Positions 34,488 to 43,517 of a stretch of 64,000 bases of DNA are shown here, in pieces; the stretch's first letter is position 1; each line of letters opens with the position of its first letter. Source of the DNA: Sediminibacterium goheungense (GTDB lineage: Bacteria > Bacteroidota > Bacteroidia > Chitinophagales > Chitinophagaceae). The stretch spans positions 44,687 to 108,686 of the forward strand of contig NZ_SNWP01000015.1 in NCBI RefSeq assembly GCF_004361915.1, given 5' to 3'. The notes below the pieces were generated by a model that worked only from the letters and a program-made list of their open reading frames with translations, made no database searches and was not told the origin of the DNA. The position numbers were made by a program, and so were the translations under genes.

Positions 34488-35645
34488 ATGCAATTCCAAC
34501 TCAGCGAAGAACATTTGATGATCCAGAAAGCGGCCCGTGATTTTGCCCAGAATGAATGTCTGCCCGGCGTGATAGAGCGCGATGAAAAACAGCAGTTCCC
34601 AAAAGAACAGATAATGAAACTGGCTGAACTGGGTTTTATGGGAATGATGGTAGATCCTAAGTATGGTGGTGCCGGTATGGATACCATTAGTTATGTGCTG
34701 GCCATGGAAGAAATCAGTAAAGTGGATGCGAGTACCAGTGTGTGTATGAGTGTAAACAATAGCCTGGTTTGCTGGGGACTGGAAGCATTTGGTACAGAAG
34801 AACAGAAACATAAATACCTGACACCGCTCGCACAGGGTAGGAAAGATGGTGAATTATATATAGGTGCCTTTTTGCTGAGTGAACCTGAAGCAGGAAGCGA
34901 TGCTACCAGTCAGCGTACCACCGCAGAAGATATGGGCGACTATTATTTACTGAATGGTACGAAAAACTGGATCACCAATGGTTCATCAGCTTCTGTGTAC
35001 CTCGTAATGGCTCAAACAGATCCAGCTAAAGGCAGTAAAGGTATCAATGCTTTTATCGTTGAAAAAAACTGGCCTGGCGTAACCGTAGCCGCCAAAGAAA
35101 ATAAACTGGGTATCCGCGGAAGCGATACACATACCATACTATTAACCGATGTAAAAGTACCCAAAGAAAACAGGATTGGGGAAGATGGCTTTGGTTTCAA
35201 GTTTGCCATGAAAACGTTGGCAGGCGGCAGAATCGGTATTGCTTCTCAAGCGCTCGGTATTGCCAGCGGCGCCTATGAACTGGCACTCGCCTACAGTAAG
35301 CAACGTAAAGCATTTGGTAAAGAAATCATGCACCATCAGGCCATACAATTTAAACTGGCCGATATGGCTACCAGGGTGGAAGCTGCCCGTTTACTTTGTT
35401 TGAAAGCTGCCTGGGAAAAAGACAATAATATAGACTATACCCTTAGCTCATCTATGGCAAAAGTATTCGCCAGTGAAGCCGCTATGTGGATCTCTACGGA
35501 AGCCGTACAGGTACATGGTGGCTATGGTTTTGTAAAAGAATACCATGTAGAAAGACTGATGCGCGATGCGAAGATTACCCAGATTTATGAAGGAACGAGT
35601 GAAGTACAGCGGATTGTGATCAGCAGAAGTATTTTAAATAAGTAA
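34488..35645 (+). CDS. Acyl-CoA dehydrogenase
   Basis: 385 residues from ATG 34488, the family's usual MxF(Q/D)LSEEHLMIQ start. It has FAD- and substrate-binding blocks AFLLSEPEAGSDATSQRTTAE and WITNGSSASVYLVMAQT. The terminal MRDAKITQIYEGTSEVQRIVISR contains the catalytic Glu of the short/medium-chain group. It oxidises acyl-CoA in fatty or branched-chain acid breakdown. The gene is monocistronic with a TATTTTTG box at 34459-34466 and a terminator downstream. Confidence 0.96.
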   Translation: MQFQLSEEHLMIQKAARDFAQNECLPGVIERDEKQQFPKEQIMKLAELGFMGMMVDPKYGGAGMDTISYVLAMEEISKVDASTSVCMSVNNSLVCWGLEAFGTEEQKHKYLTPLAQGRKDGELYIGAFLLSEPEAGSDATSQRTTAEDMGDYYLLNGTKNWITNGSSASVYLVMAQTDPAKGSKGINAFIVEKNWPGVTVAAKENKLGIRGSDTHTILLTDVKVPKENRIGEDGFGFKFAMKTLAGGRIGIASQALGIASGAYELALAYSKQRKAFGKEIMHHQAIQFKLADMATRVEAARLLCLKAAWEKDNNIDYTLSSSMAKVFASEAAMWISTEAVQVHGGYGFVKEYHVERLMRDAKITQIYEGTSEVQRIVISRSILNK

Positions 35646-35732
35646 AAACTCAAAAGCCAAAATTCAAAAAAGCAGCATGCTTTTAAGCCCTCTTTGCCCA
35701 GCAGAGAGGGAAGGGGTGAGTTGAAAATAGAC

Positions 35733-35765
35733 TTGCGAAACTTGAAAGAGTTTCGCAATTTTTTT
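35733..35765 (+). terminator. Terminator after the acyl-CoA dehydrogenase gene
   Basis: TTGCGAAACT and AGTTTCGCAA form a perfect 10-bp stem, with loop TGAAAG and then seven T residues. Confidence 0.9.
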
Positions 35766-35921
35766 ACCGGTATATCATATACATATCGCTAAAGTATTAT
35801 TCTTTCTGAGCAGAGTGTCCAAAAAATAAAAGCATTTTGCAGAAGAGTCTCCGAGGAGCGTATGGAGGATGGCATATACAAAGTGTATTTTATTTTATTT
35901 TCGTTTGCTACTGATCATACA

Positions 35922-36197
35922 TTAACTATAAACGATCCACCAAACCCCGATCCCGAATAATACCAAAGAAAATACAGGCCATATTCTATCCATTCCTTTG
36001 GCCCGAAACAAATTCCAGATGGCCAAGGCTGCTAACAATACAGGTAAGGCGAGCATGGGTAAAGAGAGTAATTCAAATAAAGCACCTGTGAAAATATTAC
36101 TGTAAACATTAAAGTTTTTACCTGTAAACCAGAAGAGTACAACACCAACCATCATCAGGAACAATGTACGGTTGGGTATGTTGAGGATTTTCTTCAT
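35922..36197 (-). CDS. Small membrane protein of unknown function
   Basis: 91 residues, nearly all hydrophobic in three segments (about 12-28, 34-60 and 70-88), with a basic NIPNRT start. I recognise no family. It stands alone between an acyl-CoA dehydrogenase terminator and a YdeI-like gene. Confidence 0.6.
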   Translation of the reverse strand: MKKILNIPNRTLFLMMVGVVLFWFTGKNFNVYSNIFTGALFELLSLPMLALPVLLAALAIWNLFRAKGMDRIWPVFSLVLFGIGVWWIVYS

Positions 36198-36315
36198 ACC
36201 ATATAAATATACCTGAATTTTTCAAAGGCTGCCTTTGTTGGCCGCCTGACCAACAAAATAAAATAAAACTCTTCCGGTATTTATTTGTTATCAGTATTCA
36301 TATGTAAGCCAGATC

Positions 36316-36798
36316 ATGAAAACATATAAAGACCAGCAGGCGATTGGTCAACTCGAAAAAAGAAAAGGGGGCTATTACTATTTTATGGTAACAGCAGCTA
36401 CTGCCAATGCATTGACCCATCAGCACAAAACAAGACTGATCTGTACCATTGATAAAACCCTGACTTTTCAATGCGGGCTGAATCACCTGGGCGACGGTAA
36501 TTTCTTCATTATTATCAGTACAAAGAAAGTCAAGGAGTTAAAAAAGAAGATAGGCGATAAAATTGATATTACGCTTCAGGAGGATCCCAATCCGCTGGGT
36601 GTAGAAATACCCGAAGTATTAACGGCTTTGCTCGATCAGGATGAAGATCTGAAGAAAAAATACGATCAATTTACCATGGGAAAAAAAAGGTCTGTAATTC
36701 ATGCTATAACACGTTTAAAAGATATGGATAAACAAATCAGTATGGCACTGAAAATTATCAATGGGCAGCTCATACCCGGAAGAAAGAAAACATCCTGA
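36316..36798 (+). CDS. DUF1905/YdeI-like (bacteriocin-protection) protein
   Basis: 160 residues. The N-terminal part up to about 95 is a DUF1905-type beta barrel (GQLEKRKGGYYYFMVTAATANAL...RLICTIDKTLTFQCGLNHLGDGNFFIIISTKKVKELKKKIGDKIDITL). The C-terminal part (about 100-160) has the YdeI/OmdA helix pattern KRSVIHAITRLKDMDKQISMALKII. In enterobacteria YdeI/OmdA is linked to polymyxin and bacteriocin tolerance; the role here is unknown. Confidence 0.8.
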   Translation: MKTYKDQQAIGQLEKRKGGYYYFMVTAATANALTHQHKTRLICTIDKTLTFQCGLNHLGDGNFFIIISTKKVKELKKKIGDKIDITLQEDPNPLGVEIPEVLTALLDQDEDLKKKYDQFTMGKKRSVIHAITRLKDMDKQISMALKIINGQLIPGRKKTS

Positions 36799-37281
36799 CT
36801 TCTCGTACAGAAGTGCTGGCTCCATTTCATTAACAAAATCAACACTGTTAAATCTTTCTGTTTTATATTTTCCTTTTTGCAAAACAAGAATGCTTATAAC
36901 ATTTTTTTTACAAGTTTGTAAAACAAAAATAAATTTTCCTTTGTTTTAATATATCCCTGCGCTTGAATCCCTGATACAGTGTATGTTTTTAAAATATACG
37001 CTGTGCTCATAACCCTTACGCAACTGGCATGTGATTTGTTTATCTGAGTGATGTGTATTGCATACTGCAGGTGCGATAACACATTTCTTTTGTCAGTTTT
37101 ATTATCACTATCATAATCAATCAGTAATGGAAACATATATGTATCCAAGTACTAATTTATTGCCTGAAACAATCATGGAATAAATTCTGATACAACCTGT
37201 ATGCAGCATTTCTATGAATATGAATAGTGAAATGATTTTTTGTTTCTACTTATCCAATTATTAAAAACTAAAAACCAAATT
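36799..37281. other. Gene-free AT-rich stretch of 483 bp
   Basis: I see no ORF with family support and no repeat element of the type common elsewhere in the window. One short hairpin, CAGTGTAT paired with ATACGCTG (36977-37003, one wobble), is the only structure. It probably holds the promoter of the fasciclin gene, but no clean -33/-7 pair was found. Confidence 0.5.
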
Positions 37282-38208
37282 ATGATCAAGCACACCAAAG
37301 TTTTCATGTTGGCAAGTATGTTGTTTCTGATGCTGTCATCCTGCAAAAAAGATGAAGCAGTACCAGCCAAAACTATAGCCGCACTGGTTACTGAGAATGC
37401 CAATTTATCATTACTGAGAACAGCAGTTGTGAGGGCAGGATTGGTGGAAACACTGTCAGGTCAGGGAACCTTCACTGTTTTTGCGCCGGACAATAATGCA
37501 TTTGCAGCGGCTGGTCTGGGTACAGAAGCTGCTATCAATGCCGTACCGGAAGCTACACTTCGCCAGATTTTGCTCTATCACGTTCTGGGTCAGGAATATA
37601 TATCAGGTAATATTCCTTCTGCTACCACAGAACTCACCACAGCGGGTGATGCGCGTGTATATGTAACTAAAAACAGTAATGGTGTATTTGTAAATGGGTC
37701 TGCGGTTATTACGGCAGATGTTGACGCACAGAATGGAGTGGTACACGTAATTAATAAAGTATTAATGCCACCTCCAGGTAATCTGGTACAACTGGCTCAG
37801 TCTAATCCCAATCTCTCCTTTTTGGTTGCTGCAGTTGTAAGAGCCAGTCAGGGTACAACCAATGTAGCGGGTGTTTTATCAGGTACGGGACCATTTACCG
37901 TATTTGCCCCCACCAATACTGCTTTTCAGAATGCAGGTTTTGCTACCGTGGAAGCCATTCAGCAAGCTAATCCCAATACACTCGCTTCTATTCTTACTTA
38001 TCATGTGATAGGAGCAAGGGTATTTTCGTCTGATCTTACGGAAGGCGCAAGACCTGCTACCGTAAATGGAGCCAATGTTACCATTACGTTAGCTGGTGGA
38101 GCAAAAGTGAAAGGTAATACCAATACTACCGCTTCAAACATCACTGCTACGGATATTGTAGCAAGTAATGGTGTAGTGCATGTAATTGATGCGGTATTGT
38201 TGCCATAA
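37282..38208 (+). CDS. Fasciclin (FAS1) lipoprotein, two domains
   Basis: 308 residues from ATG 37282, lipobox LMLSSCKKD (Cys near 22). It has two FAS1 domains, about 30-160 and 165-308. Each has the LVTENANLSLLRTAVVRAGLVETLSGQGTFTVFAPDNNAF / FLVAAVVRASQG...GTGPFTVFAPTNTAF block and the ending NGVVHVI(N/D)xVL. FAS1 proteins mediate adhesion at the cell surface. A long bidirectional terminator follows. Confidence 0.94.
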   Translation: MIKHTKVFMLASMLFLMLSSCKKDEAVPAKTIAALVTENANLSLLRTAVVRAGLVETLSGQGTFTVFAPDNNAFAAAGLGTEAAINAVPEATLRQILLYHVLGQEYISGNIPSATTELTTAGDARVYVTKNSNGVFVNGSAVITADVDAQNGVVHVINKVLMPPPGNLVQLAQSNPNLSFLVAAVVRASQGTTNVAGVLSGTGPFTVFAPTNTAFQNAGFATVEAIQQANPNTLASILTYHVIGARVFSSDLTEGARPATVNGANVTITLAGGAKVKGNTNTTASNITATDIVASNGVVHVIDAVLLP

Positions 38209-38238
38209 GATAAGTTTGCTAAAAATAGTTGAGCAATA

Positions 38239-38294
38239 AAAAACTCCGCAGATATTCGGGTACATTTTACCCGAATATTGTGCGGAGTTTTTTA
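38239..38294. terminator. Bidirectional terminator between the fasciclin and ABC-F genes
   Basis: AAAACTCCGCA and ATATTCGGGTA pair with TACCCGAATAT and TGCGGAGTTTT, about 22 bp of stem with one bulge. T runs are on both strands, and it serves the two converging genes. Confidence 0.92.
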
Positions 38295-38314
38295 CAAACA
38301 ATTCATTTTGATTT

Positions 38315-40288
38315 TTATCCTTCCATTTCCATCACTTTCTCAAACACTTCTTCATACTCCTTATTTAACTCATCCCATTTTGCCCTTGTCTGTTTATACG
38401 AGGCTTCCAATGAAGAAAATTTATTTGGGTCTGAATAATTGGAAGGATTACCAAGATCGGTTTCAAGTTTGGCTTTTTCTTCCTTGCATTTATTCAGTTC
38501 TGTTTCCAACTGCGTAAGCCTTCGTTTCTGCTTTTGTAATTCCTTCTGTTTCTCCTTATCAATTGCCTGATTGGCAGGTAAGCTTTTTTCTTCTTTAATA
38601 ACCACTGTTTCTTTCTTAGGCTCCTGTGTAACGGCTTTTTCTTTCGGACTTTCGGACTTGCTGTCTCCCTGACTCGCCTTTATCTTCTCCATCCGCTCAT
38701 TCCATTCCACCCATTCCTGATAAGTGCCTTTAAATTCTTTGATCTGATGGTCTACAATCTCCCAGATTTTATTGGCTGTTTTGGAAATAAAATATCGGTC
38801 GTGACTCACCAGAATAATACTGCCCTCATATTTATTCAAAGCTTCTGCCAGCAGTTCCACTGAATGCATATCCAGGTGGTTCGTAGGTTCATCAAGAATC
38901 AGGAAGTTGGCCTTGCTTACAATGGTTTTGGCCAGTGCCACCCTTGCTTTTTCACCACCACTTAATACACGGATGCGTTTGTCAACATCATCACCACTGA
39001 ATAAGAATGCACCTAATAGGGCCCTTAATTCTACATCAGTTTTCTTACTGCCGCATTGCTGAAGTTCTTCCAATATGGTATTGGTAAGTGTGAGTGCCTC
39101 TAACTGGTGCTGTGCATAGAAACTCTCTTCCACATTATGTCCCCATATACGTTGCCCCTCGAAAGGTTCTGTACCACCTACCATACGCAGTACGGTAGAT
39201 TTACCTTTACCATTGGCGCCGATGAGGGCAATTTTGTCACCACGTTCAATTTCTGCATTGGCAGCTTCCAGGATCCTGATTTTTCCGAAATGTTTGGTAG
39301 CATTTTTCAGTTCCGCTAAAACCTTACCCGGAACTTTATCTAACTGGAAGTTGATACGCAGATCGGGGCGTTCCAGTTTAACATCCTCAATCTTTTCAAT
39401 TTTATCCAGTCGCTTTTGTATACTCTGCGCCTGTGCAGCTTTACTGGCTTTGGCTTTAAAGCGTTCGATAAAACGTTCCTGCTGACGGATATAATCCTGC
39501 TGGTTCTCAAAAGCTTTCTGCTGCATTTCAATACGCAATGCTTTCTCAGTTTCATAATATGTATAGTCGCCGGAATAAATGTGTAGTTGCTGTTGGTATA
39601 CTTCCACAATCTTATTCACCATTCTGTTCAGGAAAAACTTATCGTGGCTCACAATCACCACGCTACCCTGGTAATGAATCAGGTATTTCTCCAGCCATTC
39701 AATAGAAGGAAGATCAAGGTGGTTCGTAGGTTCATCCAGTAAGAGTACATCCGGCTTCTGTAAAATCATTTTACAAAGCAATACGCGCATCCTCCATCCA
39801 CCACTAAACTCTTTATAGGGGCGGGAGAGGTCTTCATTGCTGAAACCAAGGCCATGTAGCACTTCCTCAGCTTTGTGGTGAATATTATAACCATCAAGCA
39901 CATCCAGTTCATGGAGGGCATCTGTGTATTGAATGAGCAGGTCATTGTTTTCAGGATCCTTTTCCAGCTCTTGACCCAACCGTTCAATATCTTTTTCTAA
40001 CTGGCGCACCCTTTCAAAAGCACCCAGTGCCACTTCTGTAATAGTATCATTGGTATCGAAACTCAGCAAATCCTGGTGCAGGTATCCGATCGTGGTTTCC
40101 CTTCCTTTTTCAACAGAACCCTTCGATGGGGTATATTCACCAACCAGTACCTTGAGCAAGGTAGATTTACCGGTACCATTGTATCCGATTAAACCAACAC
40201 GGTCGCCGGGTTGTATATGCCAGGTGGCATCTTCCACAATTACACGGGCACCAAATTCAAAAGTTACATTCTGTAGGCCGATCAACAT
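38315..40288 (-). CDS. ABC-F family ATP-binding protein
   Basis: 657 residues. Two ABC domains are present: Walker A GYNGTGKST near 36 with signature FSGGWRMRVLL and LLLDEPTNHLD, then Walker A GANGKGKST near 360 with LSGGEKARVAL and LILDEPTNHLD. There is no membrane part, as in EttA/Uup-type translation factors that act on the ribosome. A charged linker and coiled-coil tail (about 540-657) end the protein. Inside the linker the codons for SKSESPKE (38641-38664) are two GTCCGAAA-like octamers of the family B repeat. Confidence 0.93.
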   Translation of the reverse strand: MLIGLQNVTFEFGARVIVEDATWHIQPGDRVGLIGYNGTGKSTLLKVLVGEYTPSKGSVEKGRETTIGYLHQDLLSFDTNDTITEVALGAFERVRQLEKDIERLGQELEKDPENNDLLIQYTDALHELDVLDGYNIHHKAEEVLHGLGFSNEDLSRPYKEFSGGWRMRVLLCKMILQKPDVLLLDEPTNHLDLPSIEWLEKYLIHYQGSVVIVSHDKFFLNRMVNKIVEVYQQQLHIYSGDYTYYETEKALRIEMQQKAFENQQDYIRQQERFIERFKAKASKAAQAQSIQKRLDKIEKIEDVKLERPDLRINFQLDKVPGKVLAELKNATKHFGKIRILEAANAEIERGDKIALIGANGKGKSTVLRMVGGTEPFEGQRIWGHNVEESFYAQHQLEALTLTNTILEELQQCGSKKTDVELRALLGAFLFSGDDVDKRIRVLSGGEKARVALAKTIVSKANFLILDEPTNHLDMHSVELLAEALNKYEGSIILVSHDRYFISKTANKIWEIVDHQIKEFKGTYQEWVEWNERMEKIKASQGDSKSESPKEKAVTQEPKKETVVIKEEKSLPANQAIDKEKQKELQKQKRRLTQLETELNKCKEEKAKLETDLGNPSNYSDPNKFSSLEASYKQTRAKWDELNKEYEEVFEKVMEMEG

Positions 40289-40373
40289 TTCTTAACAACG
40301 ATTTAGGAGCGCAAAGGTAATTGCAAACGGCTGCCAATTCAATTTGCTTTAGTTTTGTGCAAAATTTTATTAT

Positions 40374-40958
40374 ATGAATAAGATACTGGTACTGACAGGG
40401 TTCCTTTTTCTGGTAGCCTGTGGTGGTAAGGATGAAAAAGCGGCAGTAGCCGATACAACCCCCAAAACACTGGCAGCAAGTGCTCATTCTGATAGCTTTA
40501 ACCTGGCTTTTGGCAAGTTGCTGGATCATTATTTTGAACTGAAAGACCAGTTCATTGCTGAAAATGATACCCTGATTGCCCAAAAATCAGTGGCCCTCAT
40601 TAGTGATGTGGCAGAAGCAGCGGTTGAATTTAAGGATCTGAAGAATGATTCAACAGTGGCATCCACTGCCCGCAGTTACGCAGTTAGCATCAGTTCAGAA
40701 CTGAAATCCATTGTATCTGAGACTGATAGAGAAGAAAGAAGAAAATCGTTTCAAACAGTGAGCGAACAGATGTATGACCTGATCCGTACGGTTAAATATG
40801 ATCGCACTATTGTATATCATCAGTATTGTCCAATGGCATTTAACGATGCAGGTGCGTTTTGGCTGAGTAATTCATCTGATATCCGCAACCCCTATCTCCC
40901 CAAAAAAATGCTGACATGCGGTGAGGTAAAAGATTCTCTTGATTTCAGGAAATTCTAA
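40374..40958 (+). CDS. DUF3347 lipoprotein
   Basis: 194 residues with lipobox LVACGGKD (Cys near 16). DUF3347 runs from about 45 to 190. The C-terminal part VYHQYCPMAFNDAGAFWLSNSSDIRNPYLPKKMLTCGEV resembles the metal-binding segment found in CusB-like efflux proteins, with Cys/Met residues. It therefore probably binds copper or another soft metal in the periplasm, by inference. Directly downstream is a TonB-type receptor, which might share a metal theme. Confidence 0.85.
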   Translation: MNKILVLTGFLFLVACGGKDEKAAVADTTPKTLAASAHSDSFNLAFGKLLDHYFELKDQFIAENDTLIAQKSVALISDVAEAAVEFKDLKNDSTVASTARSYAVSISSELKSIVSETDREERRKSFQTVSEQMYDLIRTVKYDRTIVYHQYCPMAFNDAGAFWLSNSSDIRNPYLPKKMLTCGEVKDSLDFRKF

Positions 40959-40980
40959 TCTAACAATCATCTATCCATTT

Positions 40981-41010
40981 CCTTGCACCGGACTTAAGTC
41001 TGGTACAAGG
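40981..41010. repeat. CCGGACTTAAGTCTGG hairpin
   Basis: CCTTG(C)ACC and GGT(A)CAAGG flank GGACTTAAGTCT, making a near-perfect stem between the DUF3347 and receptor genes. The core resembles the hairpin at 61291-61336 (CCGGACTTAAACCTGG). Confidence 0.6.
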
Positions 41011-41034
41011 AAAAACAAACAGGGATTTTATTTT

Positions 41035-43386
41035 ATGCGTATATGTCTTTTAGTGTTATCAGTTTTCTTTACCTCACTGCTCTCAGCGCAGGAAAAAGTA
41101 ACACTAAATGGCTACCTCAAAGATTCTCTCACGGGCGAAACGCTTATTGGTGCCAATATACTGGTTACAGGAGAGGGAAGAGGTGTTCAGAGTAACCAGT
41201 ATGGCTTCTTTTCCATTACACTGAATAAAGGCCATTATAAACTACTGATTTCATTTATCGGATACCAGTCGAAAGAAGTTGCAGTAGACCTTCAGCAGGA
41301 TACACAACAGAATATTCTTTTGCTACCCAATGCTGCTGTTATTAATAATGTAACTGTATTGGGTAGAAGAAGAGATAACAATGTGAAAACTGCTCAGATG
41401 GGTAAGATTGAACTGAGCGTAAACACTGCCAAGGCTTTGCCTGCTTTACTGGGAGAAGTGGATGTATTGAAAACCCTTCAATTATTACCGGGTGTTCGAA
41501 ATGCCGGAGAAGGTAATGCGGGTTTTTATGTGCGTGGTGGCGGACCAGATCAGAATCTCATTTTACTGGATGATGCAGTGGTATACAATACAGGACACCT
41601 TTTTGGTTTCTTTTCGATCTTTAATGCCGATGCTATTAAAAATGTAACACTGATTAAGGGAGGTATGCCAGCTCAGTATGGTGGACGACTATCTTCTGTA
41701 GTGGATGTTGCTATGAAAGAGGGTAACAATAATAAAACACAAATAGATGCCGGTATCGGCTTGATTGCATCCCGTTTCTCTATACAGGGGCCACTTAAAA
41801 AGAACAAGGCTTCTTATATGTTGTCGGCCAGAAGAACTTACGTGGATATGCTTACAAAACCTTTTATAAAAAAAGACAATGAATTTTATGGTTCAGGTTA
41901 TTATTTCTATGACCTGAATGCTAAAATGAATTACCGTTTTTCAGAAAAAGACATTTTATACCTGAGTGGTTATTTTGGACGTGACCAGTTTAATTTTAAT
42001 AACAGTAAAAGGTCTTTTGCCATTGATATTCCCTGGGGTAACAGTACTGCAACGCTGCGATGGAACCATATTTTCAGTAAAAAACTGTTTGCCAATACAA
42101 CTGCTGTTTATAATGATTATAAATTCCAGTTATCAGGGCGCCAGAATGATTTTAACATCAACCTTTCATCGGGTATACGTGACCTGAACCTGAAAACAGA
42201 TTTTGATTATTACCCAAGTCCTGAACACAAACTCAAATTCGGTGCACAATATACATTTCATACTTTCCTGCCCAATGTCCTGAGCGGGAACCAGGATACG
42301 GTCGTTTTTCAACCTAATAACGCAACGAAAAAATTTGCCAATGAATATGCCGTTTATCTGCAGGATGACTGGGAACTGAACAATAAGCTAAAGCTGAATA
42401 TGGGTCTGAGATACAGCGTATTTCAGCAGGTGGGTCGTTATACTTTTTATCAGCGGGATGCCAATGGAAATAAATTAGACAGTACTGTTTACCGAAGCGG
42501 ACAAACCGTGAAAGCATACGGTGGTCTCGAGCCTAGGGCCACGCTGCGTTATGCATTTAATGAATTGTCGTCTTTAAAAGCCGCTGTTACGCGTAACATT
42601 CAATACATACACCTTGTAACCAATGCTGGCACTACACTTCCCACCGATTTATGGGTACCCAGTACCATACGCGTACAACCGCAAACCAGCTGGCAATATG
42701 CGCTGGGTTATTTCAGAAATTTCAACAATGGTATGTTTGAAACTTCCCTGGAGTTGTATTACAAAACCATGAATAACCAGATCGAATACAGAGAAGGTTA
42801 CACGCCTTCTTTAAAAGATCCGGAGGAAGAATTTGTTTTCGGAAAGGGATGGAGTTATGGTGCTGAAATCTTCATCAACAAAATAAAAGGAAGATTTACA
42901 GGATGGGTTGGTTATACCCTCAGCTGGACATGGCGTAGGTTTCCTGATCTGAATGATGGCTTGAAATATCCCAGTCGTTACGATCGCCGTCATGATATGT
43001 CTGTAGTGGGTACCTATGAATTATCTAAAAAATGGAAAGCATCTGCTGTATTCGTATATGGAACAGGTAATGCAACATCTCTGCCAGAACGTTTTTATTT
43101 TACAGGAGGAGTACTTACCCAGGAGTACAGCCGCATTAACGCCTACCGGATGAAGCCCTATCACCGGATGGATATTTCATTTACCTATACCCCTACGCCA
43201 AAAAAAATCAGGAAATATACCAGCAACTGGGTATTCAGTTTATACAATGCCTACAGCAGGTTAAACCCTTATTTCATCTATTTCGATCAGCAGGGCGATG
43301 CCAGTAATGGAACTTTAGAAGTTAAGGCAAAACAGGTTTCCTTATTCCCGGTTATTCCGGCGGTGACCTGGAACATTAAAATTTGA
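41035..43386 (+). CDS. TonB-dependent receptor with carboxypeptidase-regulatory and plug domains
   Basis: 783 residues from ATG 41035 with a signal peptide (SLLSAQE end near 18). An in-frame ATG at 40939 would overlap the previous gene. It has a CarboxypepD_reg domain (VTLNGYLKDSLTGETLIGANILV) at about 21-105. The TonB plug contains LKTLQLLPGVRNAGEGNAGFYVRGGGPDQNLILLDDAVVYN and IKGGMPAQYGGRLSSVVDV, followed by a 22-strand-type barrel. The substrate is unknown; the DUF3347 neighbour hints at metal. The TGA stop overlaps the ATCCGCCTAAGGCGGAT palindrome. Confidence 0.92.
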   Translation: MRICLLVLSVFFTSLLSAQEKVTLNGYLKDSLTGETLIGANILVTGEGRGVQSNQYGFFSITLNKGHYKLLISFIGYQSKEVAVDLQQDTQQNILLLPNAAVINNVTVLGRRRDNNVKTAQMGKIELSVNTAKALPALLGEVDVLKTLQLLPGVRNAGEGNAGFYVRGGGPDQNLILLDDAVVYNTGHLFGFFSIFNADAIKNVTLIKGGMPAQYGGRLSSVVDVAMKEGNNNKTQIDAGIGLIASRFSIQGPLKKNKASYMLSARRTYVDMLTKPFIKKDNEFYGSGYYFYDLNAKMNYRFSEKDILYLSGYFGRDQFNFNNSKRSFAIDIPWGNSTATLRWNHIFSKKLFANTTAVYNDYKFQLSGRQNDFNINLSSGIRDLNLKTDFDYYPSPEHKLKFGAQYTFHTFLPNVLSGNQDTVVFQPNNATKKFANEYAVYLQDDWELNNKLKLNMGLRYSVFQQVGRYTFYQRDANGNKLDSTVYRSGQTVKAYGGLEPRATLRYAFNELSSLKAAVTRNIQYIHLVTNAGTTLPTDLWVPSTIRVQPQTSWQYALGYFRNFNNGMFETSLELYYKTMNNQIEYREGYTPSLKDPEEEFVFGKGWSYGAEIFINKIKGRFTGWVGYTLSWTWRRFPDLNDGLKYPSRYDRRHDMSVVGTYELSKKWKASAVFVYGTGNATSLPERFYFTGGVLTQEYSRINAYRMKPYHRMDISFTYTPTPKKIRKYTSNWVFSLYNAYSRLNPYFIYFDQQGDASNGTLEVKAKQVSLFPVIPAVTWNIKI

Positions 43387-43402
43387 TCCGCCTAAGGCGG
43401 AT
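43386..43402. repeat. Palindromic unit TCCGCCTAAGGCGGA
   Basis: ATCCGCCT-A-AGGCGGAT is a perfect dyad starting at the last base of the receptor stop codon. Variants occur at 51214-51229, 48090-48104 (CTCGCCTTAGGCGAG) and 47681-47693 (CTGCCGAAGGCAG). Confidence 0.7.
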
Positions 43403-43517
43403 TGAAAATTTGGAAATAAAATATTGGCTTATGTATCGAGTTAAGATATGTGATAACTATAAATAGGCTGAGATTTTTTTCTCATTTCCAAATTTCCAAA
43501 TTTCCTCATTTTCAAAT
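43395..43517. repeat. Family C inverted-repeat element, copy C1 (ATTTCCAA octamers)
   Basis: The left arm ATTGAAAATTTGGAAAT pairs with the right arm ATTTCCAAATTTCC, ATTTTCAAATTA around a 60-bp AT-rich centre. It lies between two converging genes. The TAA stop of the minus-strand gene is the outer edge of the right arm. Confidence 0.75.

Noticed and set aside
36799..37281. Small RNA or riboswitch in the gene-free stretch
   Set aside because: Only one weak hairpin was found, with no recognisable aptamer or terminator, so no call is made.
39213..39485. Open frame opposite the ABC-F gene
   Set aside because: It is a shadow frame within a well-supported conserved gene.
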